Assembly: GCF_910592395.1 (NCBI RefSeq)
Contig: NC_088311.1
Location: 312,501-376,500 of the forward strand
DNA: 64,000 nt
Direction: 5' to 3'
From: Lineus longissimus
Lineage: Eukaryota; Nemertea; Pilidiophora; Heteronemertea; Lineidae
In this document: in pieces, positions 1-12,004 of the stretch
Position numbering within the stretch: the stretch's first letter is position 1
Layout of the letters: each line of letters starts with the position of its first letter
Position numbers and translations under genes: made by a program
Notes under the pieces: model-generated
Told to the model about the DNA's origin: nothing
The model's input: only the letters and a program-made list of their open reading frames with translations
Database searches by the model: none

Positions 1-560
1 GGGTCAGGGGTGGGGGCCAAATGAATATGCTGCATGTGCTAGTTCTTCGCCTGCTTGTTTACTTCTTATCATGTTCCTATTTGTTTTTGTACAGATGTTA
101 TTTCACTGGTTGTAGTCTTAGCAGATGATGTGTCAAGTGGTCGATTCCACAGTGATGTTGGTTGGTGTCACCTCCACCCAGTCGTGTGTGTAACTGCACT
201 CTCATTGCTCCAATTGTAATGAAGCAAGTCACTGGTGAAACCTGTCTTTGGAATGAATATTGCCAGGCTTTCTATCAGATGTCAACACCAATGGCCAGTG
301 TCACATCCTTTATACTGGTGAAGTGACTCCATCTAGTGTTGTTGGAATGAACTATAGGCTGTGTTAACAATGTAAATATCCTAAATCTTCACCGAGCGAA
401 TCATGTATATTTTGTTGAAAAGGGTTGTCACCCATCAGATGTTTAAATAGCATATAGGGCTGTTCTGTAAAGGGTTGTCACCCATCAGATGTTTAAATAG
501 CATATAGGGCTCTTCTGTATAGTGCATTCATGTGCACCTACATTTGTTAATAAAAAAACG
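1..560 (+). other. 3' UTR end of an upstream + strand gene
   Basis: No coding exon was recognised. The stretch is AT-rich and non-repetitive except for a 50-bp duplication, and ends at an AATAAA signal (549-554). A TTTATT at 584-589, an AATAAA on the - strand, lies just beyond, so two transcripts may converge here, but no - strand coding exon was found to the right of it. The identity of the upstream gene cannot be told from the window. Confidence 0.4.
421..520. repeat. 50-bp tandem duplication
   Basis: Two adjacent copies of a 50-bp unit (421-470, 471-520) beginning AGGGTTGTCACCCATC. They differ at one visible base near the end (CTGTTCTG versus CTCTTCTG). The duplication lies in the presumed 3' UTR. 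Confidence 0.9.
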
Positions 561-1283
561 TGCATTGAAAACCTTTCCTGTTGTTTATTATCAAAAGGCT
601 AAAAAGCAAGTCTTTGTTGACTGGATCAGTATCCCTTGGCTGTGTCGGTGATGATGGGCTGGATGAACTCGTAAAATGATCTCAGACGTCAAAAACTTGC
701 GACAAGCCACTATGTGTCTGACTACAAGGTTTGTTATGCCCGGCTTTTGTTTTGTGGGTGTGGCACTTGTCTTTAGTATGACATGCTCCTGGCGTGACCA
801 CTTGCACCTCCCTGCATTGGTAAGCTTTGATCCCCCAAATATGGAGTAGGGCTGCTGATGTGGCGGGGACAATTTGACCAGGGGCAGTTTTGACGATACT
901 GCCACGATAAGTGCCAGTAGTCCTTGAGCAGGCAGACCACTGTGCCCCTCATTCTGAGCTTGTAGAAGCTATTGCTAGGGTTACCACTCGTTTGTGAGAG
1001 GAACACAGACAGTCGATTATATCTCGGGGACGGCCATCGAATATACATGTATATCATATTTGATACTTGGTATTGGTGATTGATTGAATGAGATTGGGAG
1101 AGAGACAGCTGGGCCTGGATGAGGTGGCTTTTCAACGTGATCAATTAGTCACACGACCCTGTTGTGGCTCAAAGTTGATTGTTACAACCAAGACAAGGAC
1201 AAAGTCACAACTTCTGAGATGGTCCCTGCGTTGTGGCAAGTGCGCCACCTGGTGTTTTATAGATAAACGAGTGAAGAAACAAC
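561..1283 (+). promoter_or_regulatory. Interval upstream of HADHB, presumed promoter
   Basis: This lies between the 3' end of the upstream gene and the proposed HADHB start codon at 1284. A weak TATA-like word (TTTTATAGATAAA, around 1255-1267) sits shortly before the ATG. No strong CCAAT or GC box was seen. Reading frames on both strands here are short and match nothing recognised. The HADHA gene, which sits head-to-head with HADHB in vertebrates, is not visible here. Confidence 0.35.
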
Positions 1284-4200
1284 ATGGCGTCGCTCTGGAG
1301 GACAGTGCCGGGTTTTGCAAAATTAAACATCAAATTTCGTACGTATCTACTTATAATTCGACCTTTATTCTGCGTTCGAATGAAAGAGCAACATTTAAAA
1401 CACTGTCCGACGTGTATGTCGGCTGATATAACGACTAACATTTGCTTGTATTTAGCATTGAAACGAGCACTCCACCTGTGTCACCTGTGAACCTGTATCA
1501 TACATTGGCATACATTGGATTGGCTTCAGCCAAGCCCACCTGCATGCATTGTTGAAGATTATGCAATACAGAACCTATTTATGAATCCTAGGGCAAGAGC
1601 AAGGCCTGAAAGCGAGGACTTTATCTCACTTGTATTTGGTGGGACAATCCAATCCAGACAAGGGGGAGCTGTAGGCTAAATACTAAAATAGGCTACCAGA
1701 TAGCTCAGTCGAGTCCTAGGCATAGGGCCTAGCTAGCTGAGCCTGGCCTGCAATACAATCACTTAGGCTATTGCCATTTGGTCAGTGAGTCCCAATGCTA
1801 ATGCATCTTGGAAACAAGGGTTGTCCTCCGCAGAAAAATGGTCTATTCAGATTCCAATCGTGAATCGACCTTTTCGAAGAAGTTTGTTATGGCACTGACC
1901 AGTCATGCATTTTACCTGGAACAAAGGGTCACCATGGGCTTTGCTTATTGTCCAAAGTCGGCTCAGGCCTTCTGACATGTTCTGAATGTGCACATTTGTT
2001 ATGGCCCTGAATCACCTTCTTCAACAAGGCCTTTATTACAAACCGTTTTAATGACAAAGTTATCACTTGACATGGCACTGGTTGCAACCAGACACTGACA
2101 GGCACTCTAATGTTCAGGATGGATAAAGGAACACAATACATGGAAATTACTAAAATGTCAACAGTTGTTGCTGAATATCTGATGAACGGTTCCACGTGCT
2201 TCAACACCCTGTTTTTTATTTTTGTCTCTTGATCTGTATCACTATCATTCTGATGTCTGTCCATGATTACGACAATCATCGCCCAGATGTCCTTCCCAGC
2301 ACGGTCTGTTTTGCGACTGAAAGAGAAGTAGCAAGAGTTATTAATCTTCAGTAATAGAAGTAAAGTCTGCAATTTATCATATTGCTGGATTTCCGCATAC
2401 TCAGATATTTGGAACAACCATAAACATTACACCAGCTTGGTAGGAAATTACAGCACATATTCTTTATGCTCTTAAATATAATCTAAATCTTGGTCTAAAT
2501 CTTAAGTATTACTACCTTAATTCGGTACTGTAGAAGAGGGAAGGAAACTCTTTCTGGCTGACGGAATGACTGTCACGGCAGGTTGTTGACGGGTCCATGT
2601 GGCATCTATGCTCTGAAACTGAACGAGTTGGAATTAGTGCCAGATCTTTCTGAAGTACTGAATCTAGTAACCTTTCCATTGAAAAAAAGGAGAGCACATA
2701 CTACGCCACTGCACTTGGCATTTCAGACCATTTGAAAGTCCCAGCTGTCGCTGGCCAAGCCTTCTCCCCCACATCAAGGACTTGTCAATTCAGTCCCAAT
2801 TCTTTTCTAAGCCATTTCCATTTCCTGGGTAGTGCGAATCAAGCCCCGATACCAAAGGACCATTACTCCCACGATTGCTCTTTTCTCTGCCATACCATTA
2901 CCAGAGACTGAAGGATTTCATTTCACCTTGATTCAATCAAGTTACCATTGTTATGCCTTAGAGGGGGCAGAATGGTACTGTTTAAACAAGAAATCTCTCC
3001 AACACCCACAAGTATCTCTTCAAAAACATCTCAGCAACACGTTCGGCCCAGGTAATCTGTCAGCTGGCTGACGAGTAGGTTGGGAATTGTGTGTGATCAG
3101 TTCTCTCAAAGACACCCGAGACATGGATCAAAATCTTGTGTTTATAGGCTAACAAATGCAAACAATTCCAAATGAACCCCCTACGAGAGACGAGTGGCCC
3201 TTCGTCTCCCCGACTTTGACACCCTCCTGCGAACATATCAATAGATCAGCCAGCGGTCCTTGGTGTCGCCGCGTGGGTTACGCCCAGTGAAATTGTTTGC
3301 AAATATCAGGGAACCACGATCTGACATCCATAACCAGCGTATTCCCTATTCATGCCAGTTATAGTCGGGTGCTACACCACAGTCGGGATAGTGGAGCCAA
3401 GTGAATGATTATTTAAACTTAAAACATCTTTTAAAGTAATATGGCACACATACATCAATGAAATCATCGACAACGCCCCGCAATCCTACACATGCAAGTC
3501 CTGTCATCACACCAACATTACACCAGCTTGGTAGGAAATAACAGCACATATTCTTTATGCTCTTAAATATAATCTAAATCTTGGTCTAAATCTTAAGTAT
3601 TACTACCTTAATTCGGTACTGTAGAAGCGGGAAGGAAACTCTTTCTGGCTGACGGAATGACTGTCACGGCAGGTTGTTGACGGGTCCATGTGGCATCTAT
3701 GCTCTGAAACTGAACGAGTTGGAATTAGTGCCAGATCTTTCTGAAGTACTGAATCCAGTAACCTTTCCATTGAAAAAAAGGAGAGCACATACTACGCCAC
3801 TGCACTTGGCATTTCAGACCATTTGAAAGTCCCAGCTGTCGCTGGCCAAGCCTTCTCCCCCACATCAAGGACTTGTCAATTCAGTCCCAATTCTTTTCTA
3901 AGCCATTTCCATTTCCTGGGTAGTGCGAATCAAGCCCCGATACCAAAGGACCATTACTCCCACGATTGCTCTTTTCTCTGCCATACCATTACCAGAGACT
4001 GAAGGATTTCATTTCACCTTCATTCAATCAAGTTACCATTGTTATGCCTTAGAGGGGGCAGAATGGTACTGTTTAACAAGAAATCTCTCCAACACCCACA
4101 AGTATCTCTTCAAAAACATCTCAGCAACACGTTCGGCCCAGGTAATCTGTCAGCTGGCTGACGAGTAGGTTGGGAATTGTGTGTGATCAGTTCTCTCAAA

Positions 4201-7200
4201 GACACCCGAGACAAGGATTAAACTCTTGTGTTTATAGGCTAACAAATGCAAACAATTCCAAATGAACCCCCTACGAGAGACGAGTGGCCCTTCGTCTCCC
4301 CGACTTTGACACCCTCCTGCGAACATATCAATAGATCAGCCAGCGGTCCTTGGTGTCGCCGCGTGGGTTACGCCCAGTGAAATTGTTTGCAAATATCAGG
4401 GAACCACGATCTGACATCCATAACCAGCGTATTCCCTATTCATGCCAGTTATAGTCGGGTGCTACACCACAGTCGGGATAGTGGAGCCAAGTGAATGATT
4501 ATTTAAACTTAAAACATCTTTTAAAGTAATATGGCACACATACATCAATGAAATCATCGACAACGCCCCGCAATCCTACACATGCAAGTCCTGTCATCAC
4601 ACCAACATTACACCAGCTTGGTAGGAAATAACAGCACATATTCTTTATGCTCTTAAATATAATCTAAATCTTGGTCTAAATCTTAAGTATTACTACCTTA
4701 ATTCGGTACTGTAGAAGCGGGAAGGAAACTCTTTCTGGCTGACGGAATGACTGTCACGGCAGGTTGTTGACGGGTCCATGTGGCATCTATGCTCTGAAAC
4801 TGAACGAGTTGGAATTAGTGCCAGATCTTTCTGAAGTACTGAATCCAGTAACCTTTCCATTGAAAAAAAGGAGAGCACATACTACGCCACTGCACTTGGC
4901 ATTTCAGACCATTTGAAAGTCCCAGCTGTCGCTGGCCAAGCCTTCTCCCCCACATCAAGGACTTGTCAATTCAGTCCCAATTCTTTTCTAAGCCATTTCC
5001 ATTTCCTGGGTAGTGCGAATCAAGCCCCGATACCAAAGGACCATTACTCCCACGATTGCTCTTTTCTCTGCCATACCATTACCAGAGACTGAAGGATTTC
5101 ATTTCACCTTCATTCAATCAAGTTACCATTGTTATGCCTTAGAGGGGGCAGAATGGTACTGTTTAAACAAGAAATCTCTCCAACACCCACAAGTATCTCT
5201 TCAAAAACATCTCAGCAACACGTTCGGCCCAGGTAATCTGTCAGCTGGCTGACGAGTAGGTTGGGAATTGTGTGTGATCAGTTCTCTCAAAGACACCCGA
5301 GACATGGATCAAAATATTGTGTTTATATAGGCTAACAAATGCAAACAATTCCAAATGAACCCCCTACAAGAGACGAGTGGCCCTTCGTCTCCCCGACTTT
5401 GACACCCTATACTGCGAACATATCAATAGATCAGCCAGCGGTCCTTGGTGTCGCCGCGTGGGTTACGTCCAGTGAAATTGTTTGCAAATATCAGGGAACC
5501 ACGATCTGACATCCATAACCAGCGTATTCCCTATTCATGCAAGTTATAGTCGGGTGCTACACCACAGTCGGGATAGTGGAGCCAAGTGAATGATTGTTTG
5601 AATTTAAAACATCTTTTAAATGTAACACGACAAACATGGATCCTTTACGTTTAAGTTTTGCCTTACCAAACTTGACTTTAAGGGAACCAAAAGCAGAACA
5701 GAGGTATCCAGAGATTCCACTTTAATTACTCAATCTAAAGACTGGTTGTGGTGCAAGTATACAAACCTATGGCTAAGGATACTTTACCATATCTGTGAAA
5801 TCTTCAAAACTGGCAGCACAAAGCAGAGAACTATCATGGTGACTCTCCTGGTCCAATGCATGTGAAGCTATGCAAACCAGTTCAAACTGCCAGTTAGTTC
5901 TTATGTCATACACAGAAGCCTTTCTAATAATTGTCCATTGTCAGCTGTCAATCATTCCAATTATGAATCAGTCCATGTATTGCCAACAATAGTGTCATAC
6001 TCTGCTCTGGGACCAATTCAGGCAAAGCAATAGTTTGGGATTAGGAATACAAAGAAAGCTTTGATTTGAGAATGATTGCTACATGTCTATTACATGGTGA
6101 AGAGTGAGACTTTATTGAATAAAATTATATTCAGTCAGTTAGACAAAAGAAAGGATTGGGAATTGGGAAGTCAATGGTGTGTGACTTGTTATCCTAGTTT
6201 GGCAACACTTGTAGCTATACATGTACATTGTGTGACACTTTAATGAAAAACACTTGACTTTGCTTCACTTTATACCTTGTCCCTATATGACATGGTAAGC
6301 AACCTGGTCCCTATATGTCAGGGCAAGCAACCTACCCGTTTAAGACACACAAATTCAAAGTTGAATTGGGTCGTAAAATTATAAAATTGCTTGAAAAAAG
6401 GCATTGTGTAAAGTTTACATGTAATAGTAAAGTCAAATACACCGACCAGTGGCGTCTTGTGTTTTGTATTGTTAATTCCATGTGACTACAGAAATTCAAC
6501 AGAAATCTCGGCAATAATAAGCACGAATGATGATATGTGAAAGTCTTGCTTGATTGGTACAGAGTTTTCAAAGCGTTCATCTCTGGCCCAGCCTAGCTTC
6601 ATGCAATCTCCTTCACAACGTTCTCTCCATGCTCGTTGTTTGAGAGTCACTCCACATACATAGACTCTTACAATGACGCATACTGCTTTCCGTAGATTGT
6701 CAACACGAGTCGTGCCTATCAAAAACCAAATAGTGATTGTAGCGCCCCTGTGGCCGAGGTTGTTGGTATGGTTTGCCAAGATGATCACTCTTTTAATCGC
6801 ATCTTTCTGCTAACTTATCTTCGGTGTATTCCTCTTACTTACAGAAGTGGCAAGATGTCTGAGCAGCACGCCTGCATTCCAAGCCAAAGCACAAGTCAAG
6901 GCCAAGTCGCTGGCTAAGGCTGGAGTCAAGAACATTGTGCTTGTTGATGGTGTGCGCACACCATTCTTGACGTCAGGCACACAGTATAACAACCTCATGC
7001 CCCATGACCTACAGAGAACAGCATTGCAGTAAGTATAACAACCTCATGCCCCATGACCTACAGAGAACAGCATTGCAGTAAGTATAACAACCTCATGCCC
7101 CATGACCTACAGAGAACAGCAGTAGATATGATGATAGAAAATGATCTAATTGACACTTGTTACCTCAGTGTATTCATCTTCATGTCCCAGTTGTTTAAAC

Positions 7201-10200
7201 TGTGTTTATTCACTGTTTCAGGGGCCTCATCAAGAAAACTGGCATTTCCAGAGGTGAGACTGCACTTTGTTCACATTCAAATATAGATAGGGGAGCTCAC
7301 AATGAAAGTTGGCTCCTCGCAGAGTATGACATAAACCTTCAACAACTTTTCTCTGATTTCACCGTCTGTCTTTGGATGACCCAGCCAGAAGCCCGTTTCT
7401 AGTCTTGAAGTTGCTCTCCGGGTCCTTGTGTTACTGCTTAATAAATGCCCACTAAAAATAGCGACATTCCTTTTGTTTGGTTGTACATTAGTGTCCATAC
7501 TGTTCTTAGTTCTACTCTTATCTCTTGTTGCTGTCTATGGTTCGATGAAGATGATTTGGAACTAAGTTTATAACATGACTCTTTCCAGGAAAACTTTCCT
7601 TGCTCATTGAGGCTGTGTTGTTAATAAACTTTTGTTTTTTCTCGCCACAGATGCTGTTGATTATATTTGTATTGGAACTGTGATCCAGGAAGTGAAGACA
7701 AGTAATGTTGCACGAGAGGCAGCGCTTGGTGCTGGTTTCTCCGATAAGACGCCTGCTCATACAGTCACCATGGCGTGTATATCATCCAATCAAGCCATCA
7801 CGACAGGTAACAGACACCTCCTCCTCACACTCATCTCCCTTGTGACGTCCTATTGAATGAGGCTGAACCCTGACTGTATCGTAAATGATCTACCTTTAGT
7901 TTGTCAAGGTGAATCCTTCAGAATGTCATTATTGTCTCATGCCAGTTATATTGAATGATTCCTCCCTTGTTCTATTTCAGGAATGGGTTACATTGCCTCT
8001 GGCATGTGTGATGTTGTGATTGCTGGCGGCGTTGAGACCATGTCAGATGTTCCCATCCGCCACAACAGGAAGATGAGAAAGGTCATGTTGAGCTCGACGA
8101 AGGCTAAGACAGTGCCTGCTAAGCTTGGTCTGTTAGGGAAGGTCATGTCTCCCAGTATGTGGGTGCCCGAGTTACCTGGCATCGCTGAGTTCTCAACAAA
8201 TGAAGTGATGGGTCATTCTGCTGACAGGTTGGCCGCGGCATTCGGTGTCTCCAGGAAAGAGCAAGTGAGTTTGAACTTCAGCAGAACAAACAGCCATTCA
8301 GGACTTGTTTCTGAATAATTTCTGACTGTTAGATACTGAACACTATGGAATTACGGTCCTGTCTTATCCTTACTCTTTCCTCACATTCATAATTCGACTT
8401 GCTCAAGTTTACACAATCCCTGTATTGGTAAAGTGTATTCGAATGAAATATCATTGATTTGTGTGCTGGTCATTATTGTTGAATCATTGACTATTTCAGG
8501 ATGCGTTTGCCATCCGGTCACACACCCTTGCTAATGAAGCAACGAACAAAGGTCTCCTTGATGATGTCATCACATACAAGGTACCTGGTGAGTAGACCGT
8601 CTTGACCGTCAAGTCCTGGTAGATTTCAGGGAATACTCCGGGCACTCACAGCAAAATGTTCAAAAACACTATCAGTTGTTGGTGAGATGAAGTTGTTCTT
8701 GTGGCCAGTTCCAAAATGCCGAGGATATGATGTTCCTTTGTCACAACTATAATCTGCAGTCTCCCACTTTCAGGTGTTGCCGATCCCGTCACCAAAGACA
8801 ACGGTATCCGCCCCTCAACCATGGAGCAGATGAGTAAGCTAAAGGGGGCCTTCATAAAGCCACATGGTACAGTGACGGCAGCTAACTCATCATTTTTGGT
8901 AAGGCTTGGCTGGGCTTGGTAATGGGAGACTATTTAGCAGTACATCAGAACAGTACTAACAGGAATGCTTAGAATGATCGAATCGAGGTTGGTGAAGAGA
9001 TCCTGTCAACAGATTATTGCTTCAGTATGAACAGCCTGACTGGCATTCTCTCAGTCTGTGTTTTGTCTTGCAGTCGGATGGGGCATCTGCCTGTCTCATT
9101 ATGACAGAGGAGAAGGCTCTTGCTATGGGCTTCAAACCAAAGGCCTACCTTCGAGACTTCCTCTACGTGTCGCAGGATCCCAAGGACCAACTTTTATTAG
9201 GGTACGTGTCACTTATTCTGTAACAACAGATTAGAAGTGAAAAGAATGCTGTTCATTCAGTGAAAATTCACTCTTACTGGTTGACACATCAAAGCTTGAT
9301 GTTGCAAATAAGTTCCTAGTTATTTAAATCATGTTTCTGGTTCCTGGACCGCACTCTGAAAACCAATAAGCCATAACAACTTGTCCTTGGACGCCTCAGA
9401 TACCAGTCTTACCAGTCCACTGACATGAGTCATTCTCATCTCGTCTCATCTCGTGTAGCAAATTTTCCACACTTTTCAGGCCAGCTCATGCCACGCCAAA
9501 GATTTTAGGTAGAAATGGCCTGACTCTTTCTGACATCAGTGTGTTCGAATACCATGAAGCTTTTGCTGTGAGTATATCTAAGTGGTTTAAATAAGATCTT
9601 TGTCCTTTGTCAAGTTTGTTGTCGTCTTCGAACTGAATTGAAGGGCTGTTCATCTGTGTGCCATCACTCCTCACTGATTGATTGGTTCATCAATCATGAG
9701 ATGTTTATTGATGTAGCTTGACCCTGAATAGCCGCTGAATGGTTACTTTTGTAAAGGTTAGTGTCAGTTGGCTATCTACGAGGCTATTGGTCTGTATCAC
9801 CAAGAAAATCAAAGTCCGCCCGGATGAAACAATTCGTTCTTTCTTCTTCCAGGGTCAAATCTTAGCAAATCTTAAGGCCTTAGATTCTGATTACTTTGCC
9901 AAAACGTACATGGGTCTCTCGTCCAAATTTGGAGCAATTCCATTTGAGAAATTTAACAACTGGGGTGGAAGTCTGTCCATCGGACATCCTTTTGGTGCCA
10001 CAGGTGTCCGCCTGGTGACAACGGCGGCTAACAGGCTCATTAAGGAGGATGGACACATCGCGCTTATAGCAGCGTGTGCTGCTGGTGGACAGGTAAGAGC
10101 TGATCAGACTTTAGCTTGCTCCTCTCAACTGTTCTTGGGCTCAAGGCGAGAACAGTTTGGTGCATGATATGAATAACAGGCAGTGCCTGGTGGTAGATTT

Positions 10201-10398
10201 TGGTGTGCTTTTTTGGTCGAGGAAAAGAAAGTGAATCTTAAATGGATGAATGAGAGCACGAGTTAAGTTTATTTCAGCTGTGAGTTGACCTTGGTTTGAA
10301 GCACAGACTTTGATGACTCGACATTCTTTGAGCTGCCATTTGACTGATGGTTTCTATTTCAGGGCCATGCTTGTCTGGTGGAGAGATATCCTCAGTGA
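1284..10398 (+). CDS. HADHB: Mitochondrial trifunctional enzyme subunit beta (3-ketoacyl-CoA thiolase)
   Basis: Thiolase subunit of the mitochondrial trifunctional protein, which cleaves long-chain 3-ketoacyl-CoA in the last step of beta-oxidation. Exons: 1284-1338, 6845-7028, 7222-7253, 7651-7806, 7981-8264, 8500-8587, 8774-8898, 9074-9201, 9480-9567, 9853-10092, 10363-10398. All junctions are GT-AG and in phase, giving 471 aa, about the vertebrate length. The nucleophile Cys133 lies in [22 protein letters not shown] (His425) and CAAGGQGHA (Cys455) complete the thiolase active site. Residues 1 to about 40 are basic with almost no acids (start MASLWRTV), as in a mitochondrial transit peptide. 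Exon 1 is the least certain call: it was chosen because its donor has the phase exon 2 needs and the joined N-terminus resembles the vertebrate one. Intron 1 (5.5 kb) holds a large tandem repeat, and the exon 2 donor is itself repeated. Confidence 0.93.
1929..2417 (-). other. Open stretch on the - strand in HADHB intron 1, doubtful exon
   Basis: A 162-codon open frame runs antisense to the intron. Inside it, reading leftwards from about 2319, a pyrimidine tract ending in TTTCAG would serve as an acceptor, followed by charged sequence ([12 protein letters not shown]). No family was recognised, codon use looks intron-like, and no partner exons or poly(A) signal were tied to it. It is probably chance. 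Confidence 0.12.
2423..5625. repeat. 1.09-kb tandem repeat, about 2.9 copies
   Basis: Three head-to-tail units start at 2423, 3514 and 4604 (spacing 1091 and 1090 bp). The third breaks down at about 5625, losing the last 60 or so bases. Copies differ by only scattered substitutions and one-base indels, so the array is young or kept alike by conversion. Each unit contains a hairpin (arms GAGACGA and TCGTCTC, 3187-3208 in copy 1) and an inverted pair TGCAAACAATT / AATTGTTTGCA about 130 bp apart. Short open frames recur on both strands (61 aa on -, 79-81 aa on +). The + frame is shifted in copy 2 by a one-base deletion, so it is unlikely to be coding. The array sits wholly in HADHB intron 1. Confidence 0.95.
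6984..7128 (+). repeat. 49-bp repeat of the HADHB exon 2 end and its splice donor, 3 copies
   Basis: A 49-bp unit starting GTATAACAACCTCATGCC occurs at 6984, 7033 and 7082. The first copy is the last 45 bases of exon 2 plus the first bases of the donor; the next two are intronic. Copies 1 and 2 each present GCA|GTAAGTAT (donors at 7029 and 7078). Copy 3 has lost about five bases and reads GCAGTAGAT. Only the donor at 7029 keeps the frame into exon 3, because reading on gives TAA at once. Confidence 0.95.
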
Positions 10399-10650
10399 GA
10401 CGCCACCTTCACAATCAAACACAGCAACCATCAATAGTAAGACAAGACAATTTGACTGAGGAATTGAGAGAAACGTCTTCGTTTTCTGGATAATAACAAC
10501 AAACAGTGCCAAGTGAAAAAAACAGGAAAGTTATGGGCTATTTCAGTACCTTAAATCACCATCAGGAATCGTAAATGACTTGCTAAAAAGACAGAGAAGA
10601 CATTCTACAGATATATGTATTTATTAAACAAAAATTTCTATAGATTACAT
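10399..10650 (+). other. HADHB 3' UTR
   Basis: Non-coding sequence after the TGA at 10396-10398. A candidate poly(A) signal ATTAAA is at 10623-10628. No canonical AATAAA was seen on the + strand in this stretch. Confidence 0.5.
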
Positions 10651-11050
10651 TCAGTTTTGAATTTGTGTTTTGAGAATGATTGTCAGGTTACCCCACAGGC
10701 CCACTGAAGACAAGGTCACAACCTCCTTAGATGTTTGTACAGAACCACAGACCTGTCTTGGCCATTGTCACCTGACATGGAGTAGCACTATGAACATACT
10801 GGTAATTGTCCTACTGTCTCACAGATGACCCCACGCCAGTCGGCACTGTTCATCGGATTGTCTATGGAGATTAGGGTTGTGCATGAACAAAAACAAGACC
10901 CTTGGGAGGCCCTCAAGATTCCAGGCCTGATCTTGTGTAGTTCCTCATACCTAGTCTTTATTCGAACAATACAATAGACTACTAGCAAGTCAATGACTTT
11001 TTCTTGCTTGTATCCCCTAAACAAAGTGAGAAAGCAACAAATTAGTAATC

Positions 11051-11244
11051 GGACCGAATTGTACCTGGCTGTCTGACTGTCTCACCAACACACTGAGCAA
11101 GATAGGATATCCAAAGCCTTGTCATGGTAGCTATGTGTTATTCCAACAGAGTGAGTGAGAGGAGGGAGTCATGGCCAGACAGAATCGGACATGGCCGTCT
11201 TCCCAACACAGTGGTCTTGAGGTTCATTGGGAAAACAGGGCCCA
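11051..11244 (+). repeat. 190-bp dispersed direct repeat, copy 1
   Basis: Begins GGACCGAATTGTACCTGG. It matches 11609-11805 at roughly 95 percent by eye, offset 558 bp. Its similarity to copy 2 stops where the hairpin element at 11245 begins, consistent with insertion of that element into this copy. Confidence 0.9.
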
Positions 11245-11370
11245 CATTGGGTGATATGAATAAAGACTAGCAAATGCTTTTATCTAAATCTCCATGTACA
11301 TTTACACTAGGCCTTCCTGTACAAAACCGGAGTAAAAGCGTTTGCTAGTCTTTATTCATATCACCCAATG
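11245..11370. mobile_element. 126-bp hairpin element (MITE-like)
   Basis: Two 38-bp arms (11245-11282 and 11333-11370) are reverse complements at 37 of 38 positions and flank a 50-bp loop. The outer ends read CATTGGGTGATATG and CATATCACCCAATG. No open frame is present. The structure fits a small foldback or MITE. A clear target-site duplication was not found. A regulatory hairpin is the alternative. Confidence 0.8.
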
Positions 11371-11608
11371 GAGTCAAGCGACTGAAAGCTTCCTAGTCTA
11401 GTTGTGACTCTCTTTTCTCTCTGACCGTGTTGACAAGATGGTCATGTAGCCCGATTCCATCTGGTTGTGAAGGTCCACTATCTTGCCAACACGGAGAGTG
11501 AGGCCATGGCAGCATTGGACCTGGCAGCTCCACCGTGTCACCAGTACAATGCCAGTCACAGCCAGATTGGACTGACATTAAGGCGAGTGAGATCACACAG
11601 TATCAACC

Positions 11609-11805
11609 GGACCGAATTGTACCTGGCTGTCTGACTGTCTTACCAACAGGCTGAGCAAGATAGGATATCCAAAGCCTTGGGCATGGTAGCTATGTGTTAT
11701 TCCAACAGAGTGAGTGAGAGGAGGGAGTCATGGCCAGACAGAATCGGACATGGCTGTCTTCCCAACACAGTGGTGTTGAGGTTCATTGGGAAGACAGGGC
11801 TCCTC
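11609..11805 (+). repeat. 190-bp dispersed direct repeat, copy 2
   Basis: Second copy of the unit at 11051. It continues past the point where copy 1 is interrupted, into about 150 bp that contains its own degenerate internal duplication (two blocks rich in CAGTCTTT and GATGTGGTCCT). Confidence 0.88.
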
Positions 11806-12004
11806 TCGTCACAATCAGTCTTTCTCTCAGGCTGTGTCATGAGCTTCTGGAGGACAAGATGTGGTCCTTCTATTCATTGGGAAAGACAGTGATGCTGTCA
11901 CCACAGTCTTTGTCCAGCCTGCGACATGAACATCTCGAGGATGTGGTCCTCAGTCTGTTAGTTTTTGAGAATGAAAGATAGATATGATCAACTAATCATT
12001 GGTC

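Larger units (their letters stand above)
10651..12004. other. Intergenic interval between HADHB and OSER1 3' ends
   Basis: No gene is seen. The interval is occupied by two copies of a roughly 190-bp repeat, further degenerate internal repeats (about 11800-11960) and a 126-bp hairpin element. Open frames of about 60-85 codons here arise from the repeats. Confidence 0.6.

Noticed and set aside
1929-2417. 162-aa open frame on the - strand with an internal acceptor-like tract
   Set aside because: No recognised domain, no matching neighbouring exons, and it sits antisense in HADHB intron 1; kept only as a very low-confidence entry.
2512-5252. Repeated 61-aa (-) and 79-81-aa (+) open frames
   Set aside because: They recur because the 1.09-kb unit is repeated. 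The + frame is shifted in copy 2, and neither matches a known protein.
6603-6845. Alternative HADHB first exons with ATG at 6603 or 6673
   Set aside because: Both give transit-like peptides, but no good donor of the right phase follows; the exon at 1284-1338 joins cleanly.
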